From: Lathyrus oleraceus
Taxonomy: Eukaryota > Streptophyta > Magnoliopsida > Fabales > Fabaceae
Direction of reading: 5' to 3'
Assembly: GCF_024323335.1 (NCBI RefSeq)
Contig: NC_066581.1
Coordinates: forward strand, 35,854,699 to 35,918,698
Length of the DNA stretch: 64,000 nt
The position numbers and the translations under genes are program-made. The notes under the pieces were generated by a model. The model was not told the DNA's origin. It searched no databases and was given only the letters and a program-made list of their open reading frames with translations. Below, piece after piece: positions 11,578 to 24,101 of this stretch (positions are counted from its first letter, which is position 1; each line of letters begins with the position of its first letter).

Positions 11578-14140
11578 TCCTATCTCCTTTTCATCCCAAG
11601 TTTATGTTTAAAAAAAGAAAATGGTTTGGAAAATGGTTTGGATTTGTGTTATAAATGAAATGAATTTATTTTGTGTATTATTTCATCTACTCGATTATTC
11701 AATAAACAAGTAGGTTTCATTGTAAGGAAGCCCAAGAGTAAGCTATGTGAGGTTGATGGCGATGCGAAGAGCAATCGACTTACAAGGGTATTTTGAAATG
11801 GGCTCGATATGGAATCGAGAACTGTATGATGTGATTTTTGAAATTGATTTGTATGATTTTGAAGTAAAATTGAAAGTGATAATGAAAAGATGGTTTGGAA
11901 TTGGAATGAAATGAAATGGTTTTCTAATTAACCAAAATAAATTTCTCAAAATTTGATTGAATTAATTAATTAATTTAACTAAAACTAATCATCAAAATTA
12001 TTTACTTAAAAAAAAAATTATGTTAATTAAAATTAATTAATGTTAATTAATTAATTAAACAACATTTAAATTGATTAATTAAAAAAGAAATATATGATAA
12101 CATTGATTTACAAAACTCGAATCATGGTAGTCACAAAATGTGCTAAAAACCGGTTATGGCGAGATAACAATGATTGATATTATTCGCAACTTCGAAACCC
12201 GGTGAAAGTATTCTTTTGCTGTATTGGAACTTCTACAGAATAACGACATACAAATGTCGGATTCACCGTAATTAAAATTCAAAGGAATTGTATTGAAATC
12301 TAATAACAACCGTTCTAACTTATCAAATCTGTACAATATAACCATAAAAAATGCGTTAAAAGGTTGAAACAATATATAATACAAAACTATCGGTCACCTT
12401 CTAAACTTCATCAATTTCAATTTAACTAAGAATATGAAAAATTAAAAGGGATTAAATGGTGTCTTTCCAAAATGTTTTTTACGCTTTCATTCCCTCTCGT
12501 CTCAACAACCATTGCTAATAGCAAATCACAGCAAATGTAACATCAACATATTAATCCACACATATACACAGCATAAAAAATTACAATAGTCAAAGTTCAG
12601 TTTGTCATGATAAATCTATAGCATCAACGTAAACCTGTTTAGGTATCCATGAGTTGCACCATACTTTATTCTTAATCAAATTTGAAAGAACAAACCATTT
12701 TCAAAATGAAAAAACAATATTTACATCATAATACTTTTGTACTAACATCAACAAGTCGAAACTCATCAAATATAGAACAAACTGCGTGCAAACAACATCA
12801 GTCTTGACTCAATTCAAATCTAACAATACCGATGGCCACACGGTTTGATCCACACATACATGATGATTGTGTAGTCAAACACAGACAGTTTATGAGATAC
12901 AGTTTATATGAGAGCAACCATTTTCTTTTCTTACTGGACTTGAAAACAACAAGATAGCATCTAGCCTTATTCTGAATGACAATACATGGATTCTTTACAG
13001 AATCGGTTACCGAGTTTAAACATTAAACGACATGTATAATGGAATCGAACTCAAATTTGTACCATCATTATATATTTTTTCCAAAATATTCATCAACAAG
13101 AATTGAAATGCGTGGAACTTGGTTTACCGTAATTACGATGTCAACTGAAGTAGAAACAAGGCGTAACAGCAGCAACAACTTGAAGACTTCGTCCAATCAA
13201 CGCATTTAGGGGTTTTTGACTTCGAACCCAGAACTTCAGAAATCCATTCAGCTCGCTTCAAACGGTTGTTCACTGGATGTGAGACGTCATGGCGGCGGCG
13301 GATTCTGGTGAGGTTAGGACCGAATGAAACTTTGCAATGTTTGTAATGCGTCCAAAGTTGAATACCGACCCTGACTCAGACTAGCAATAATGGTAGTGAG
13401 ATGCAAACATCAGGCAACAACAATCCGGTAACAAAATCAAACAACAACAATCGAGTAATGTAAAGGCAAGATTAAAAACGGTTCCGTTGTTATCATCGGA
13501 TTGATGGTGTATGAGTGGCGGCGGAGTAAGGGTTACAGTTTATGGGTTGAATGAAGGTGATGTTTGGAAGCGATGATGGAGGTCGCGTGGTGGGTTTATT
13601 TGTTGGTGGAAGGAGGCGATTTGGGGCTTGAGTAGCGATTGAGACGACGAAGGTTTTGGGTGGGTTGCGAGCTCGCGGTCGGCGAAGTGAGGGTTTCGTT
13701 GGAGCGATTTAAGGTTTTCGTGAGGGTGGATAGCGGTTGAAATGAGGGTTTGTGAGATGACGGTGGTGAATGAAAATGGAGAGGAGGACGGCGGCTGGTG
13801 TTGGTTGAGGGAGAAAAATGGGTTTCGTGGTCACTGAGAGGAAACAGTATTATTTTTTAATTTCTTTTTCTTTCTTTGAGAGAATGGAGAGAAGGTAGGT
13901 GAGGTGCGTGTGGTAGTGAAGAGACGGAGAGGAAATTTCCGAGAGTGAGAGGATGGTGAGGTAGCGGCGGATAGGGTTTTGTGAGATATCTGAGAGAGTG
14001 AGTGAGGAGAGTGAGAGATGGAAGGGTTTTTGTGCTGTTGAGGGAGTGAGAGCGTGAGAGAGATCTTTTCTCAGAGATTCCCTGTGATAATGCATACGCC
14101 CTCTTTTTATCCTTTTCTTTTTTGTTTTATTCAGTATGTG

Positions 14141-14235
14141 CTGAGGAATGAGAGTGGAAGAGTGGAATGTGAGTGGGAATTTAGTGGGGTGAGGTGTCTG
14201 GCAGACCGTTGGGAGTGTTTTCCTTGGATTCCTCC
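14141..14235. repeat. 95-bp direct duplication, left copy (flank of inverted insertion)
   Basis: The block from CTGAGGAATG to TTCCTCC occurs once in LTR1 and LTR3 but twice in LTR2, here and at 16163-16257, flanking the inverted fragment. The left copy runs into a 28-base T tract (14236-14263); the normal LTR has only about six T's there. Confidence 0.9.
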
Positions 14236-14263
14236 TTTTTTTTTTTTTTTTTTTTTTTTTTTT

Positions 14264-16162
14264 GTAAATTATTTTGATTAATCATGTGGGCCAATTTACA
14301 ATGGGTCGTAGGTCCAATTTACAAATGTGCTAAATCAATTTAATCTATGTCCACACTATTTCACACATAAGCAACCGTATTTACTAATTGTACAGACAAT
14401 TTCAATTTCAAAAACTTTTCATCAAAATCAAGTCCTTCAAACCATTTTTCATTAAATGTAAGTATTATTGATTAATATCAAGTTCCTTCCCTTCTTGCAT
14501 GAAACATGTTACCTTTTTCTTGAAAACCTTAAACGCATAAGTTCAAACCTTTTTAAAAAAAAAAGGAATTTTCCCTTTTTACAATCTAATTTTGGGATGA
14601 AAAAGATATAGGAGGCGTATGCTTCACTATTTCTCAAGCACTCGAATAATTGGCGTACGCCATATTGCGCGAGTTCTTGTCACCCGATTAAATCCTAATA
14701 ATCATACAATTTCAAATCAATTTTCAAAATCAAATATAATTTCTAAATTCAATTTATTTTCAAACCACTTTTCAAACTATTCAATTTCAAAAGAATTTTT
14801 CTTTTAAACATAAACTTTGGTTGAAAAGGAGATAGGAAGCGTACGCTTCATTATTTCTCAAGTACTCGAATAATTGGCGTACGCCATATTGCGCGAGTTC
14901 TTGTCACCCGATTAACACTTCAAATCATACTATTTCAAATTATTTCTACAAATTCCCAAATCCTTTTTAATTCCACATTTCAGATGAAAAGAGGATAGGA
15001 GGCGTACGCCTCACTATCTTTCGATTATTCGAATAATTGGCGTACGCCACATTGCTCGGATCTTCGTCATTTAATTTAAACCACTATCATACAAGCTCAA
15101 ATCATCGACAAATCCAAACCTACCAATTCAAATCCAAACTATTTTTGCGAATCAAATACAATATCCAAACATATCTTTCTTAAATTAAACTTCGGATGAT
15201 AAGAGATGGGAGGCGTACGCCTCACAGTCTCTCGATTATTTGGATAATTGGCGTACGCCATATTGCACAAGTTATCGACTTCCGACTAAAACACGTTAAA
15301 TAAACTTGGATAAGGGAATAGGTGGCGTACGCCTCGTTATTCCTTGAATAAGCAAGTAGGAGGCGTACGCCTCACTACCGTGCATATTCAACATCCACTA
15401 ACAAAATTTCAAAATAATTCGAATGAAAAAGGAATAGAAGGCGGACGCCTTATTACTCCTCGAAAGAATTGAACGATTGGTGTACACCATATTGCTCAAT
15501 CTTTCGTCGTTCTTTAAAATACCTTAACAAATCAAACTAATGTCTCGCCCCCGTGCGGCCTACAACCTAAAATTTCTTTTCAAAAGAACACTGTTAATCC
15601 TTTCTAATGCGCATAACAAACCAATGCTTAGGCCTCCGCCGAGAGTAAACAAGCCAGCGTTTAGCCTTTAGAACGCGATCTACACAGTCGTTCATTAAAA
15701 GACACCAACAAAAAACCGTAGTTGCCCGAACTACGAATGCTCTGATTTCCTTATTACACCATAAGGAATACGTAGGCACGAGATTGCGAGATCTTGGCGA
15801 GCACACTAATAAAAAACCTCCTATTTCCCCCTCCTGAGGTCTTCATCCATATCTATCATCAATTCTAATTACTCAAAGAAAGCAAATAATATTTAACTAA
15901 CATTCAAATAGCAAATTAGACTAAAAGGTTCCCGTTGAGTACAACGGACGTGAGGGGTGCTAATACCTTCCCCTTGCGTAATCGACTCCCGAACCCGAAT
16001 ATGGTTGCGACGATCATTATTCTTTTTTTAAAGGTTTTATCGATATTTTCCTATTCCTTGATTGGGATAAATAAAATTCGGTGGCGACTCTGTTCGAACA
16101 AATTTTTTCCGCGACCATCGCGAGGAATCGTATTTTTCGAGATGCGACAGATGGCGACTCCA
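14264..16162 (+). repeat. Inverted fragment of a related LTR ending inside a primer-binding site
   Basis: This segment inside LTR2 runs in the opposite direction to its host. From about 14590 it matches the 3' half of the TR-GAG LTR (palindrome pairs, U5 block) but is visibly diverged, so it came from another family member. It passes the LTR end ATGCGACA and continues into GATGGCGACTCCACTG, the first bases of the primer-binding site, then stops. About 325 bp after the T tract do not match LTR3. Ending within the primer site is what a plus-strand strong-stop copy would give, though a scaffold error is also possible. Confidence 0.75.
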
Positions 16163-16257
16163 CTGAGGAATGAGAGTGGAAGAGTGGAATGTGAGTGGGA
16201 ATTTAGTGGGGTGAGGTGTCTGGCAGACCGTTGGGAGTGTTTTCCTTGGATTCCTCC
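16163..16257. repeat. 95-bp direct duplication, right copy
   Basis: Second copy of the block at 14141-14235. It joins the inverted fragment at the shared bases ACTG, a microhomology between primer site and LTR, and then continues as normal LTR. Confidence 0.9.
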
Positions 16258-16805
16258 TTTTTTATTATTTCTTTTTTTTTGTTTTTTATGTAAGTAAAGT
16301 AAAAAGGATCCAATGGACCTAAATATATATATATATATACATATTATTTATAATAAATTATAAAAAAAACTAACTAATAATTATTTTTAAACTAACTAAT
16401 ATCTAAACTAACTAATATTTAAAAACTAACCAATATTAAAAAAAATTAACTAATTCTTAATTAAATAACTAATATTTTTTTAAAACACTAACTAATTTTA
16501 ATATTATTCTAAAAAATATTTGACCAATTAAAAATAAAAATCGAGTACAAATTTTAATTCGAAAAAAATAAATCAGTCACACTAAAATTGTCAGCACAAA
16601 ACCTATTTATTAAAAATACAGTCTTTCCTCAAATTTTAACGATTCAACCGATTTTTCTGTATTCTCAAATAAATTCATTCTGACTGACATTTTAGGTATT
16701 ATTCGTGATGCAATGTATGCAATGGTATGTATATGATGCAAAGATAAAAAATGAAAACGATTTTATGAAAATTTAAATATGCCCGGACAAAATTGGGGTA
16801 TGACA

Positions 16806-16818
16806 GCTGCCCCTATTT
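16806..16818 (-). promoter_or_regulatory. Polypurine tract, TR-GAG copy 2
   Basis: Identical to the tract at 3642-3654, directly preceding LTR2. Confidence 0.85.
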
Positions 16819-17040
16819 AATTAACTTGAACTAGAAGGTAAGAATGACAGCAGTCTTCGTACATTCATGGTGGAAGATAATTAAATACAAAAAAGACCCG
16901 AATTTTGTCCTTCGAAATGCAATGGAGAAATGCAGAAAGAAAATGCAGTGAGAAATACAATAAGAAAAATTATTAGAAGGTAAAATGAAACAGTCAAGAC
17001 TCTCTGGGAATCGTCAGAACAATATCTTGGATGTCATAAC

Positions 17041-17505
17041 CGAGATATTCCAATAATGGAATGATACCTCAATTGTATTTAAGACTTTCTGATAATTAGC
17101 AGAACAGTGTCTTGATTTGAACCCACGAGATTCTCTGAGGATCAACGAAGCAGTACCTTACATGATATAATTGAGATATTCCGACAAGGGAATGATACCT
17201 CAACCGTATCTAAGATTCTCCGAGGATACCTAGAGCAGTATCTCTAAAAATGAATGAGACTCTTCATATCGATGAAGCAGCATCTCAAACAGTAGAAACG
17301 AGATTCTCTGTATCGAGTCGAAGCAGCATCTTATCTGATAGAATTAAGATATTCCGAACAAGGGAATGATACCTTAATTAAATCTAAGACTCTTCGAGGA
17401 TATTAGAGCAGTATCTCTAAAAACTGAATGAGACTCTTCATATTGATGAAGCAGCATCTCAAACAGACGACTGAGATTCTCCATATAAATGAAGCAGTAT
17501 CTCAG
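17041..17505 (-). repeat. 3' UTR two-tier hairpin array (TR-GAG copy 2)
   Basis: Second copy of the array at 3877-4341, with a few single-base differences (for example a C for T near 17105). Confidence 0.8.
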
Positions 17506-18113
17506 ATGTTTATCTGTTGGGGGAAATATTTTAGAAAAGACTCCTTTTGGAAGAGATTTACTATAAATGCTCTGCAGTGGAAAAGCTCATAAGAGACTTT
17601 TTAGGGTAACCTCTGCTTGGGGAGCAATGATAGCAAAGATGTTGGGGAATATCATTATTAATCACAAATTTGAAGAATGACTGGCTGGGAAATAATTCCA
17701 CAAGCACATGCAAGATAATAACTTTATTGAATTAAATGAGGAAAGTCCGGGATACATATGGACGACCCTGGATCTTGATATTTTATGTTTGATGTTTGTA
17801 TTATGTTCCACTTTGGGTGGCAATGCCATGCATGGGATGATGCATTAGATGCATGAAGGGATGCAATTGTTGGGGATATTTAGGATGTGTATGTATGAAT
17901 GCGAGTAATTTTATTCATTTTTTATGAAATTTCCGTTTTGACGGGAGTGCTTATGCATGGGTATGCTGATGATTGATATGATTGTGTTTGATGAATCTTC
18001 CTAATTGGCAGGAAAATTATGCATGGAATGATGCATGTGATGCATGTGGGAATGCAATTGGGTAATTGGATGTTTTTGTAGGGTTTTATTTTTTAGATTA
18101 TTGGGGAATATCA

Positions 18114-18649
18114 TCACCAAAGAGTTGATGGAAAGGCAACTGTCATCGTCAAAGGGTTGACGGAAAGGATCTAAAGGATGTCGTCACCAAAGGGTTGGTG
18201 GAAAAGAAACCTCACTAGGGAGTGGCATCACCAAAGGGTTGGTGGAAAAGAAACCTCACTAGGGAGTGGCATCACCAAAGGGTTGGTGGAAAATAAACCT
18301 CACTAGGGAGTGGCATCACCAAAGGGTTGGTGGAAAATTACTTCACTATGGAGTGGCATCATCAAAGGGTTGATGGAAAAAACTTCACTAGGGAGTGGCA
18401 TCACCAAAGGATTGATAGGAAAGATTGTATATGTAGTATCATCGTCAAAGGGTTGACGGAAAGAAACTTCACTATGGAGTGGCATCACCAAAGGGTTGGT
18501 GGAAAAGTATGGTCATCGTCAAAGGGTTGACGGAAAAGAGACTTCACTATGGAGTGGCATCACCAAAGGGTTGGTGGAAAGGATGATCATCATCAGAGGG
18601 CTGATGGAAAAGAAAGATTAGGTTATGTCCATCAAAGGGTTGATGAAAA
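18114..18649 (-). repeat. 3' UTR AGGG-loop hairpin array (TR-GAG copy 2)
   Basis: Same unit order and number as 4950-5485; no difference noticed by eye. Confidence 0.88.
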
Positions 18650-18888
18650 GAAAAGAAAAAAAAATTATGATGTTGTGTATGCGTATGATGCATGTTAATG
18701 AAAATTTCTTATTTTTGTGAGAGAGATCTTGGATATGCAACTTCCTGATTTGGCAGGAAAGTTATGCATGTTTATTGTATGCAGTGCATGTGGTAATGCA
18801 AGAGGATTATTGGCTGTTTCTAGATTGATCTCCCTTTTTGAAGGTGAGATTTTCTGGGTACTAATGTTAATTGATTTTGAGTTTACGA

Positions 18889-19079
18889 AGATGCCAGCAA
18901 AGTGGATTTTCAGTGGTTGCCAATATGGATTGGACTTTGGTTTTGGAGATGCCAATAGGGATTGGACTTTGGTTTTATGAGGATGCCAACAAAGTGGACT
19001 TTTATTTTTGGTAGCTGCCAATGTGGATTGGACTTTGTTTTTCGGAGATGCCAATAGGGATTGGACTTTTGGTTGGTGA
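18889..19079 (-). repeat. 3' UTR CCAAT/ATTGG repeat array (TR-GAG copy 2)
   Basis: Second copy of the array at 5725-5915. Confidence 0.75.
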
Positions 19080-20953
19080 AGGGTTTTGACTTCCCGACAT
19101 TCTGTATTTTGACGATGCGATGATCAGAAGATAGGTGTAGATGCTCTTGGTGCCCCAAGTTTGATCATTTGCTGATAGACTGTGTATTTGTTCTTGAGAG
19201 AACCTCAACTTCTTTGACTGGTATGCCATGATGACTTGCAAATGATTTAATGAGCGTAGCGACATAATTAATGCATGATGATTATGCTCTTGCTCTGCCC
19301 TAAGGCTCTTTGCGACCTTGTCTTCCCCGGCCTGTAGGGTCTTTGAAGGAATTCGCCTTTGAAAGGGAACTCTGGGAATGATTATACCATGGACTGAACC
19401 AAATTTGCCCCAGTGTATGAGTCTTTCTGTAATTTGCCCCTGATTGAGATTTTGAATGGCTTGCCCCAGATTGACTGGATATTTTGAAAAGATTTGCCTC
19501 CTTGATCAACTAATGCTTGGAGATTGTCTTTTGACTGACCAACTCACATTCAATGGATACCATGCCCCAAATCCACAGGGTTAGGAAGTAGTTTTGATAT
19601 TGGTGAATGGTCAAGTTCCACTGGTTGCTCCTTTGAAGCTCCTTGATGTCAAGTACTTACTTGCAGTTAAAATTGTTTATTCAATCAATGGTAATTTTAA
19701 CGCGACATTCATGCAGGTTTGAAAAATCATGTATTGAAGTGATAGTGATAGTGTGTGACGAATGGTCCATTAGTTCGAACGCATTGTTGATTTAGCTAAT
19801 GTGTGAAAGATACAGCGGGATATGATGCCAATACAAGTGATTAACAAATATTTAGGAGTCAGTTTACGCAACCTTGTTGTAGTATGCTTTCAGAATAAAC
19901 CCTACCTCAATTAGGTCTTTTGAGGGTTGTAATGTGGCATGGTTCACGGTTTTTGAACGAAAGGATATAAGGCTCAAATTTTGTTTTAACCCACCCCTTC
20001 TTCATGATGATCTCCAATCCTACTTCAGTTAAGTTAACACACGCATTCAACTTTTAAGAGTTTGGAAGTGTAAGATCTATTGAAATGGCAGTCATCTTAT
20101 TTTGCTCTTCATTGATGTTGGTGACCCTTTGATTTTGGTATGATGGTCACCGAATCTTGTTTTGTTTTGTTGAGGGTTTTCGTGACCTCTTTTGATTTAT
20201 GCTTTGATCCCTAACTTTTGCCTGGACCGCTTTTTGAAGCTTTTTAGTCCACCGGGATTGCCCTAATTTTTGCCTAAGTCTCCTTTTTGGGTGTTCGACT
20301 TAGCGGGCTCTTTCTTTGATTTTTGGGAAGATTATGACTGCCAAGTCATTGGTCATTGAAGAACAACCGACATAACTTTGGTATTTTTCAAGGTTCCTTC
20401 GACAGTTCAAGATGTGTGCGAAGAATGGCATATGGTTGATCCTCATACGGGATATCTCATCTTGTAATTTGAATGTGTAGTCAAATTAACTGAACACTAC
20501 CTTGCCCCAGGTTAAATGTAAGGGTTTGTAAATCCGAAAGAAACTCCTACTTCTAGGCTCGAAGTGGTTGACTAGGGATTAACTCCTTATCTCTCCAGTG
20601 TTTGAGGATTTGAAACAATGCCTGTACATCATCAGCAAGGTTTTATCCGAAAGCATACAGTCAGCAATTATGGGTATTTTTTCGTCATCCTCCCTTCAAT
20701 CTTTGCTAAAACAAGAGTTTGATAAGTGAATGGGAGAAATATTTTTTATATCAATGGAAAAAATGAGTGAATACGAAAGGATTCGTTCAAAACATGCATA
20801 ATCATTTCATTAATATTACCATTAAAGGAAATCAACAATACTTGAAAGCAGATAAGTGCTTAACATGCAAAGAAAGACACAAATGAAATGCGAAGAGTAA
20901 CCAAATGGTTGCCAGTGTAGAGGAAACTCTCTCGTGTTTGGTTTACTGTTGGG
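19080..20953 (-). other. Non-coding 3' UTR of TR-GAG copy 2
   Basis: Matches 5916-7789. It includes the paired hairpins at 20209-20309. Pol is absent and there is no other gene. Confidence 0.6.
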
Positions 20954-22546
20954 CTAGCCTTTTTCAGAGTAGTGGTATTTCTCCTCATCGAGACTAGTAC
21001 GATAATCATCTTCAGATCTATTCTCGGAAATCTCCTCCACTGATTGGACTGATGGACCCGCATAGCTAGGCGAAGAAGTATTATTGATTTGCAAGCTTCG
21101 AGGCGTAAATGAGAACATCTTGGAATCAAGCAGGGTTTGCACCTTACTCTTGAGCACCTTGCAGTCTTCAGTTGAATGCCCTTGTGCCCTAGCATGGAAG
21201 TCACATCGAGCATTGGCGTCAAAGCCTGGTGGATATGGAGGACTGACTGGTTTTAGCTCCTTTGGCACTATCAATCCCCTCTTAATCAAATATGGAAGTG
21301 CTTGACTGTATGGCATTGGAAGCGGATCAATATGTCTCTCTGGCTTCCTTGGCCTTTGTTGAGCATGCTGGCGCTGCTGATGTGGAGTGTTATGTCGTTT
21401 GTATGGCTGTTGAGGTGGAATCCATCGTTGATATTGAGGAGGTCCTTGAGTTGTAGGATACTGACCATGTGGAGAGAATGTTGTCTGGTGTGAAGCTTGT
21501 GGAGCTTCCCAGACTGCGTTAATTTCAGCCTCTTCTTCCTTTTGGGGACTAGGAATAGATTCACTTTCCATGCTCTGGCTATTCGAGGCGCATTGGATTT
21601 TTCCACTTTTGAGGCCATTCTCGATGCGTTCTCCAATTGACACCAAGTGAGCGAAGTCTGATGCTGCACTGCTGATCATCCTTTCGAAGTAAGGACTTTG
21701 CAAGGTATCCCTGAATAATTCCATCACTTCTTTGTCTAAGAGTGGTGGTTCAACGCGAGCTACTAACTCTCTCCATCTTTGGGCATACCCTCTGAAGGAT
21801 TCGTTGCTTTCCTGAGACAAGGCTCTCAACTGCATGCGATCGGGAGCCATGTCCAAATTGTATTTGTACTGCTTCAAAAAGGCATTAGCTAGGTCCAACC
21901 ATGACTGAATGTGACTCCTTTCTAACTTCATATACCAACTCAATGATGCCCCAGTCAAACTGTCCTGAAAACAGTGAATCATTAGCTTATCATTGTGGGC
22001 ATGAGAGGTCATTTTTCGACAAAACATTACCAAATGGTGCTTTGGACAGCTATCCCCTTTGTACTTCTCAAATTCTGGTACTTTAAATTTTGGGGGTATA
22101 ACTAGGCCAGGTACCAAACACATGTCTAAGGCACTCTGTTCAACAGTATCTTGTCCTTCTATGGCCTTGAGCTTTTTCTCTAGCACGCGGCATCTTTTAG
22201 CAATCTCATCATCTTGTGGTTGTTCAGTATTAACCAATAGACTTGTTCCATGTGAATTTGGCACGGAGAATGCAAAGCTGTGATATTCAACATCATCATG
22301 GTAAGAGGAATCTCGAATGATATGACGTTCCTGTACAACAGAGTTATCAACTGGGGTTTGCACAGGCCGAGGTTGGGTAAGATCATTTACTAGAGGCGGA
22401 ACTACATTCTCAATAACTGCAGTCTGCTGAATGTTGTCCTCCCTCTTTGCTAAAGCTATCATAGCCTCTACAAGTTGGTCTACCTGGTTTTTTATTGAGT
22501 CCACATCTCCTCTCAAAGCAATGTGGCTTTGCTCTAGCGAATCCAT
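20954..22546 (-). CDS. gag: Gag polyprotein of TR-GAG copy 2 (530 aa), intact
   Basis: Structural Gag, expected to form cytoplasmic virus-like particles and bind element RNA. The N-terminus (about residues 1-50) looks coiled-coil-like. The retrotransposon gag domain is at about 185-275, with the typical FQDSLTGASLSWYMKLE and YAQRWREL stretches. A Pro/Gln/His-rich linker follows, then a knuckle-like motif at about 448-462, C-x2-H-x5-H-x4-C instead of the usual C-x2-C-x4-H-x4-C. The acidic tail ends in a TAG. There is no protease. The start at 22546 is the first ATG after the leader and matches copy 1. This is the only intact retrotransposon gag in the window; mobilisation would need Pol from elsewhere. 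Expression is unproven. Confidence 0.88.
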   Translation of the reverse strand: MDSLEQSHIALRGDVDSIKNQVDQLVEAMIALAKREDNIQQTAVIENVVPPLVNDLTQPRPVQTPVDNSVVQERHIIRDSSYHDDVEYHSFAFSVPNSHGTSLLVNTEQPQDDEIAKRCRVLEKKLKAIEGQDTVEQSALDMCLVPGLVIPPKFKVPEFEKYKGDSCPKHHLVMFCRKMTSHAHNDKLMIHCFQDSLTGASLSWYMKLERSHIQSWLDLANAFLKQYKYNLDMAPDRMQLRALSQESNESFRGYAQRWRELVARVEPPLLDKEVMELFRDTLQSPYFERMISSAASDFAHLVSIGERIENGLKSGKIQCASNSQSMESESIPSPQKEEEAEINAVWEAPQASHQTTFSPHGQYPTTQGPPQYQRWIPPQQPYKRHNTPHQQRQHAQQRPRKPERHIDPLPMPYSQALPYLIKRGLIVPKELKPVSPPYPPGFDANARCDFHARAQGHSTEDCKVLKSKVQTLLDSKMFSFTPRSLQINNTSSPSYAGPSVQSVEEISENRSEDDYRTSLDEEKYHYSEKG

Positions 22547-23372
22547 GGTTTTTCAAGAACTACTTCAAGTTCGATACGAGTGTCGGGAATTCAACTGCGG
22601 GTTATGGACAAAGGATGGGATGAGTTTCTTTGTTTATGAAAATGATATGCGATTCATGCTGATGAGATGAGAATGCATGAAATTTTGTATTTAGGTATGC
22701 AAAGGAAATGTAATTCAGGTATAACTAGGATCCAGGATATCACGAGTATCATATGGTACACCCTATAAAGAGGTTCTATGTTCTCTACCCCACACACAAA
22801 GGATGGCTCATAAGGTTATCCATTTTCATGATAAGAACTTAGAGTCATGGACCAAGTTCAGTCTTCCATCGCAATAATGGGCTAGCCACATTGAAATGGA
22901 AGTTCTGAATCAGTCTATTCTAAGTGGGATCCTCGTATTCTTCGAACAGGGTGTACACCCTTCGGTTCAATACTACACGATCGCCAATCATGAAGACGGA
23001 CTTCAGTTTAAGATGAGGTTCCCAGAGTCATGGACCATGTTCAACGTTTCCTCGCAATGATGGGCTAGCCATATTATGACGGAAACTCTGAACAGATCTA
23101 TTCTAGGTGGAGTTCTCGTATTGTCCCAATGAGGTGTACACCCCCGGTTCAATACTACACAACTCCGGGTTCTAAGTTCTTCTCAAAGCTCGGGTACGGA
23201 GCTTATCTCACAACATGTGTCAAGTACCATAAATCACCCAACACAATAGCAGAATAAATTATATAACATAAATAATACATCAAGATATACAAAAGCAAAT
23301 GAAAGCGGTATTCTAACATTCATAGCAAATTGACTAAGTTAGGCTTGACTCTCTCTTGCTTGGAGCAGCTTC
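22547..23372 (-). other. 5' leader of TR-GAG copy 2
   Basis: Same as 9382-10208, including the 183-bp-offset duplication. One fewer C in the run near 23140 balances the gag deletion of copy 1, which keeps the inter-copy distance constant. Confidence 0.6.
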
Positions 23373-23390
23373 TCCCCAGTGGAGTCGCCA
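23373..23390 (-). promoter_or_regulatory. Primer-binding site, TR-GAG copy 2
   Basis: TGGCGACTCCACTGGGGA on the minus strand, 2 bp from the LTR3 end; identical to copy 1. Confidence 0.85.
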
Positions 23391-24101
23391 TCTGTCGCAT
23401 CTCGAAAAATACGATTCCTCGCGATGGTCGCGGAAAGAAATTATGTTCGAACAGAGTCGCCACCGAACTTTATTTATCCCAATCAAGGAATAGGAAAATA
23501 TCGATAAAACCTTTAAAAAAAAGAATAATGGTCGTCGCAACCATATTCGGGTTCGGGAGTCAATTACGCAAGGGGAAGGTATTAGCACCCCTCACGTCCG
23601 TTGTACTCAACGGGAACCTTTTAGTCTAATTTGCTATTTGAATGTTAGTTAAATGTTATTTGTTTTCTTTGAGTAATTAAATATTGAATAGAGATGGATA
23701 ACAACCTCAGAAGGGGAAAGGGGAGGTTTTTTATTAGTGTGCTCGCGAAGATACAGCAATCTCCTGCCTACGTATCCTTATGGTGCAATAAGGAAATCAG
23801 AGCATTCGTAGTTCGGGGTACTACGAATATTTGGTGTGTTTTGTTTTGATGAACGACTGTGTAGGTCGGCGTTCTAACGGCTAAACGCTGGCTTCTCTAC
23901 TCTCGGGGGAGGCTCTAGCACTGGTTTGTTGTGCGCATTAGAAAGGATTGACAGTGTTCGTTTTGAAAGGGTTTTTGGTCACGCGGGGGTGACAAGTTGA
24001 ATTGATGTGTTTGGGTGTTTGGTTTCGATCGCTCGGGGGCGAGAAGTTAGGTTTGATGCGTTTTAGATGTTTTTGGAGAACGGCGAAAGATTGAGCAATG
24101 T

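Larger units (their letters stand above)
10229..16805 (-). repeat. LTR2, shared middle LTR with an internal inverted insertion
   Basis: It ends in TGTCGCATCTCG (plus strand, 10229) and GGGGTATGACA (16805), the same termini as LTR1 and LTR3. It spans 6,577 bp. Removing a 2,022-bp insertion (14141-16162) leaves about 4,555 bp. The remaining difference from LTR3 (4,995 bp) is mostly a 425-bp loss of two palindrome modules near 11560. It serves as 5' LTR of copy 1 and 3' LTR of copy 2. Confidence 0.9.
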
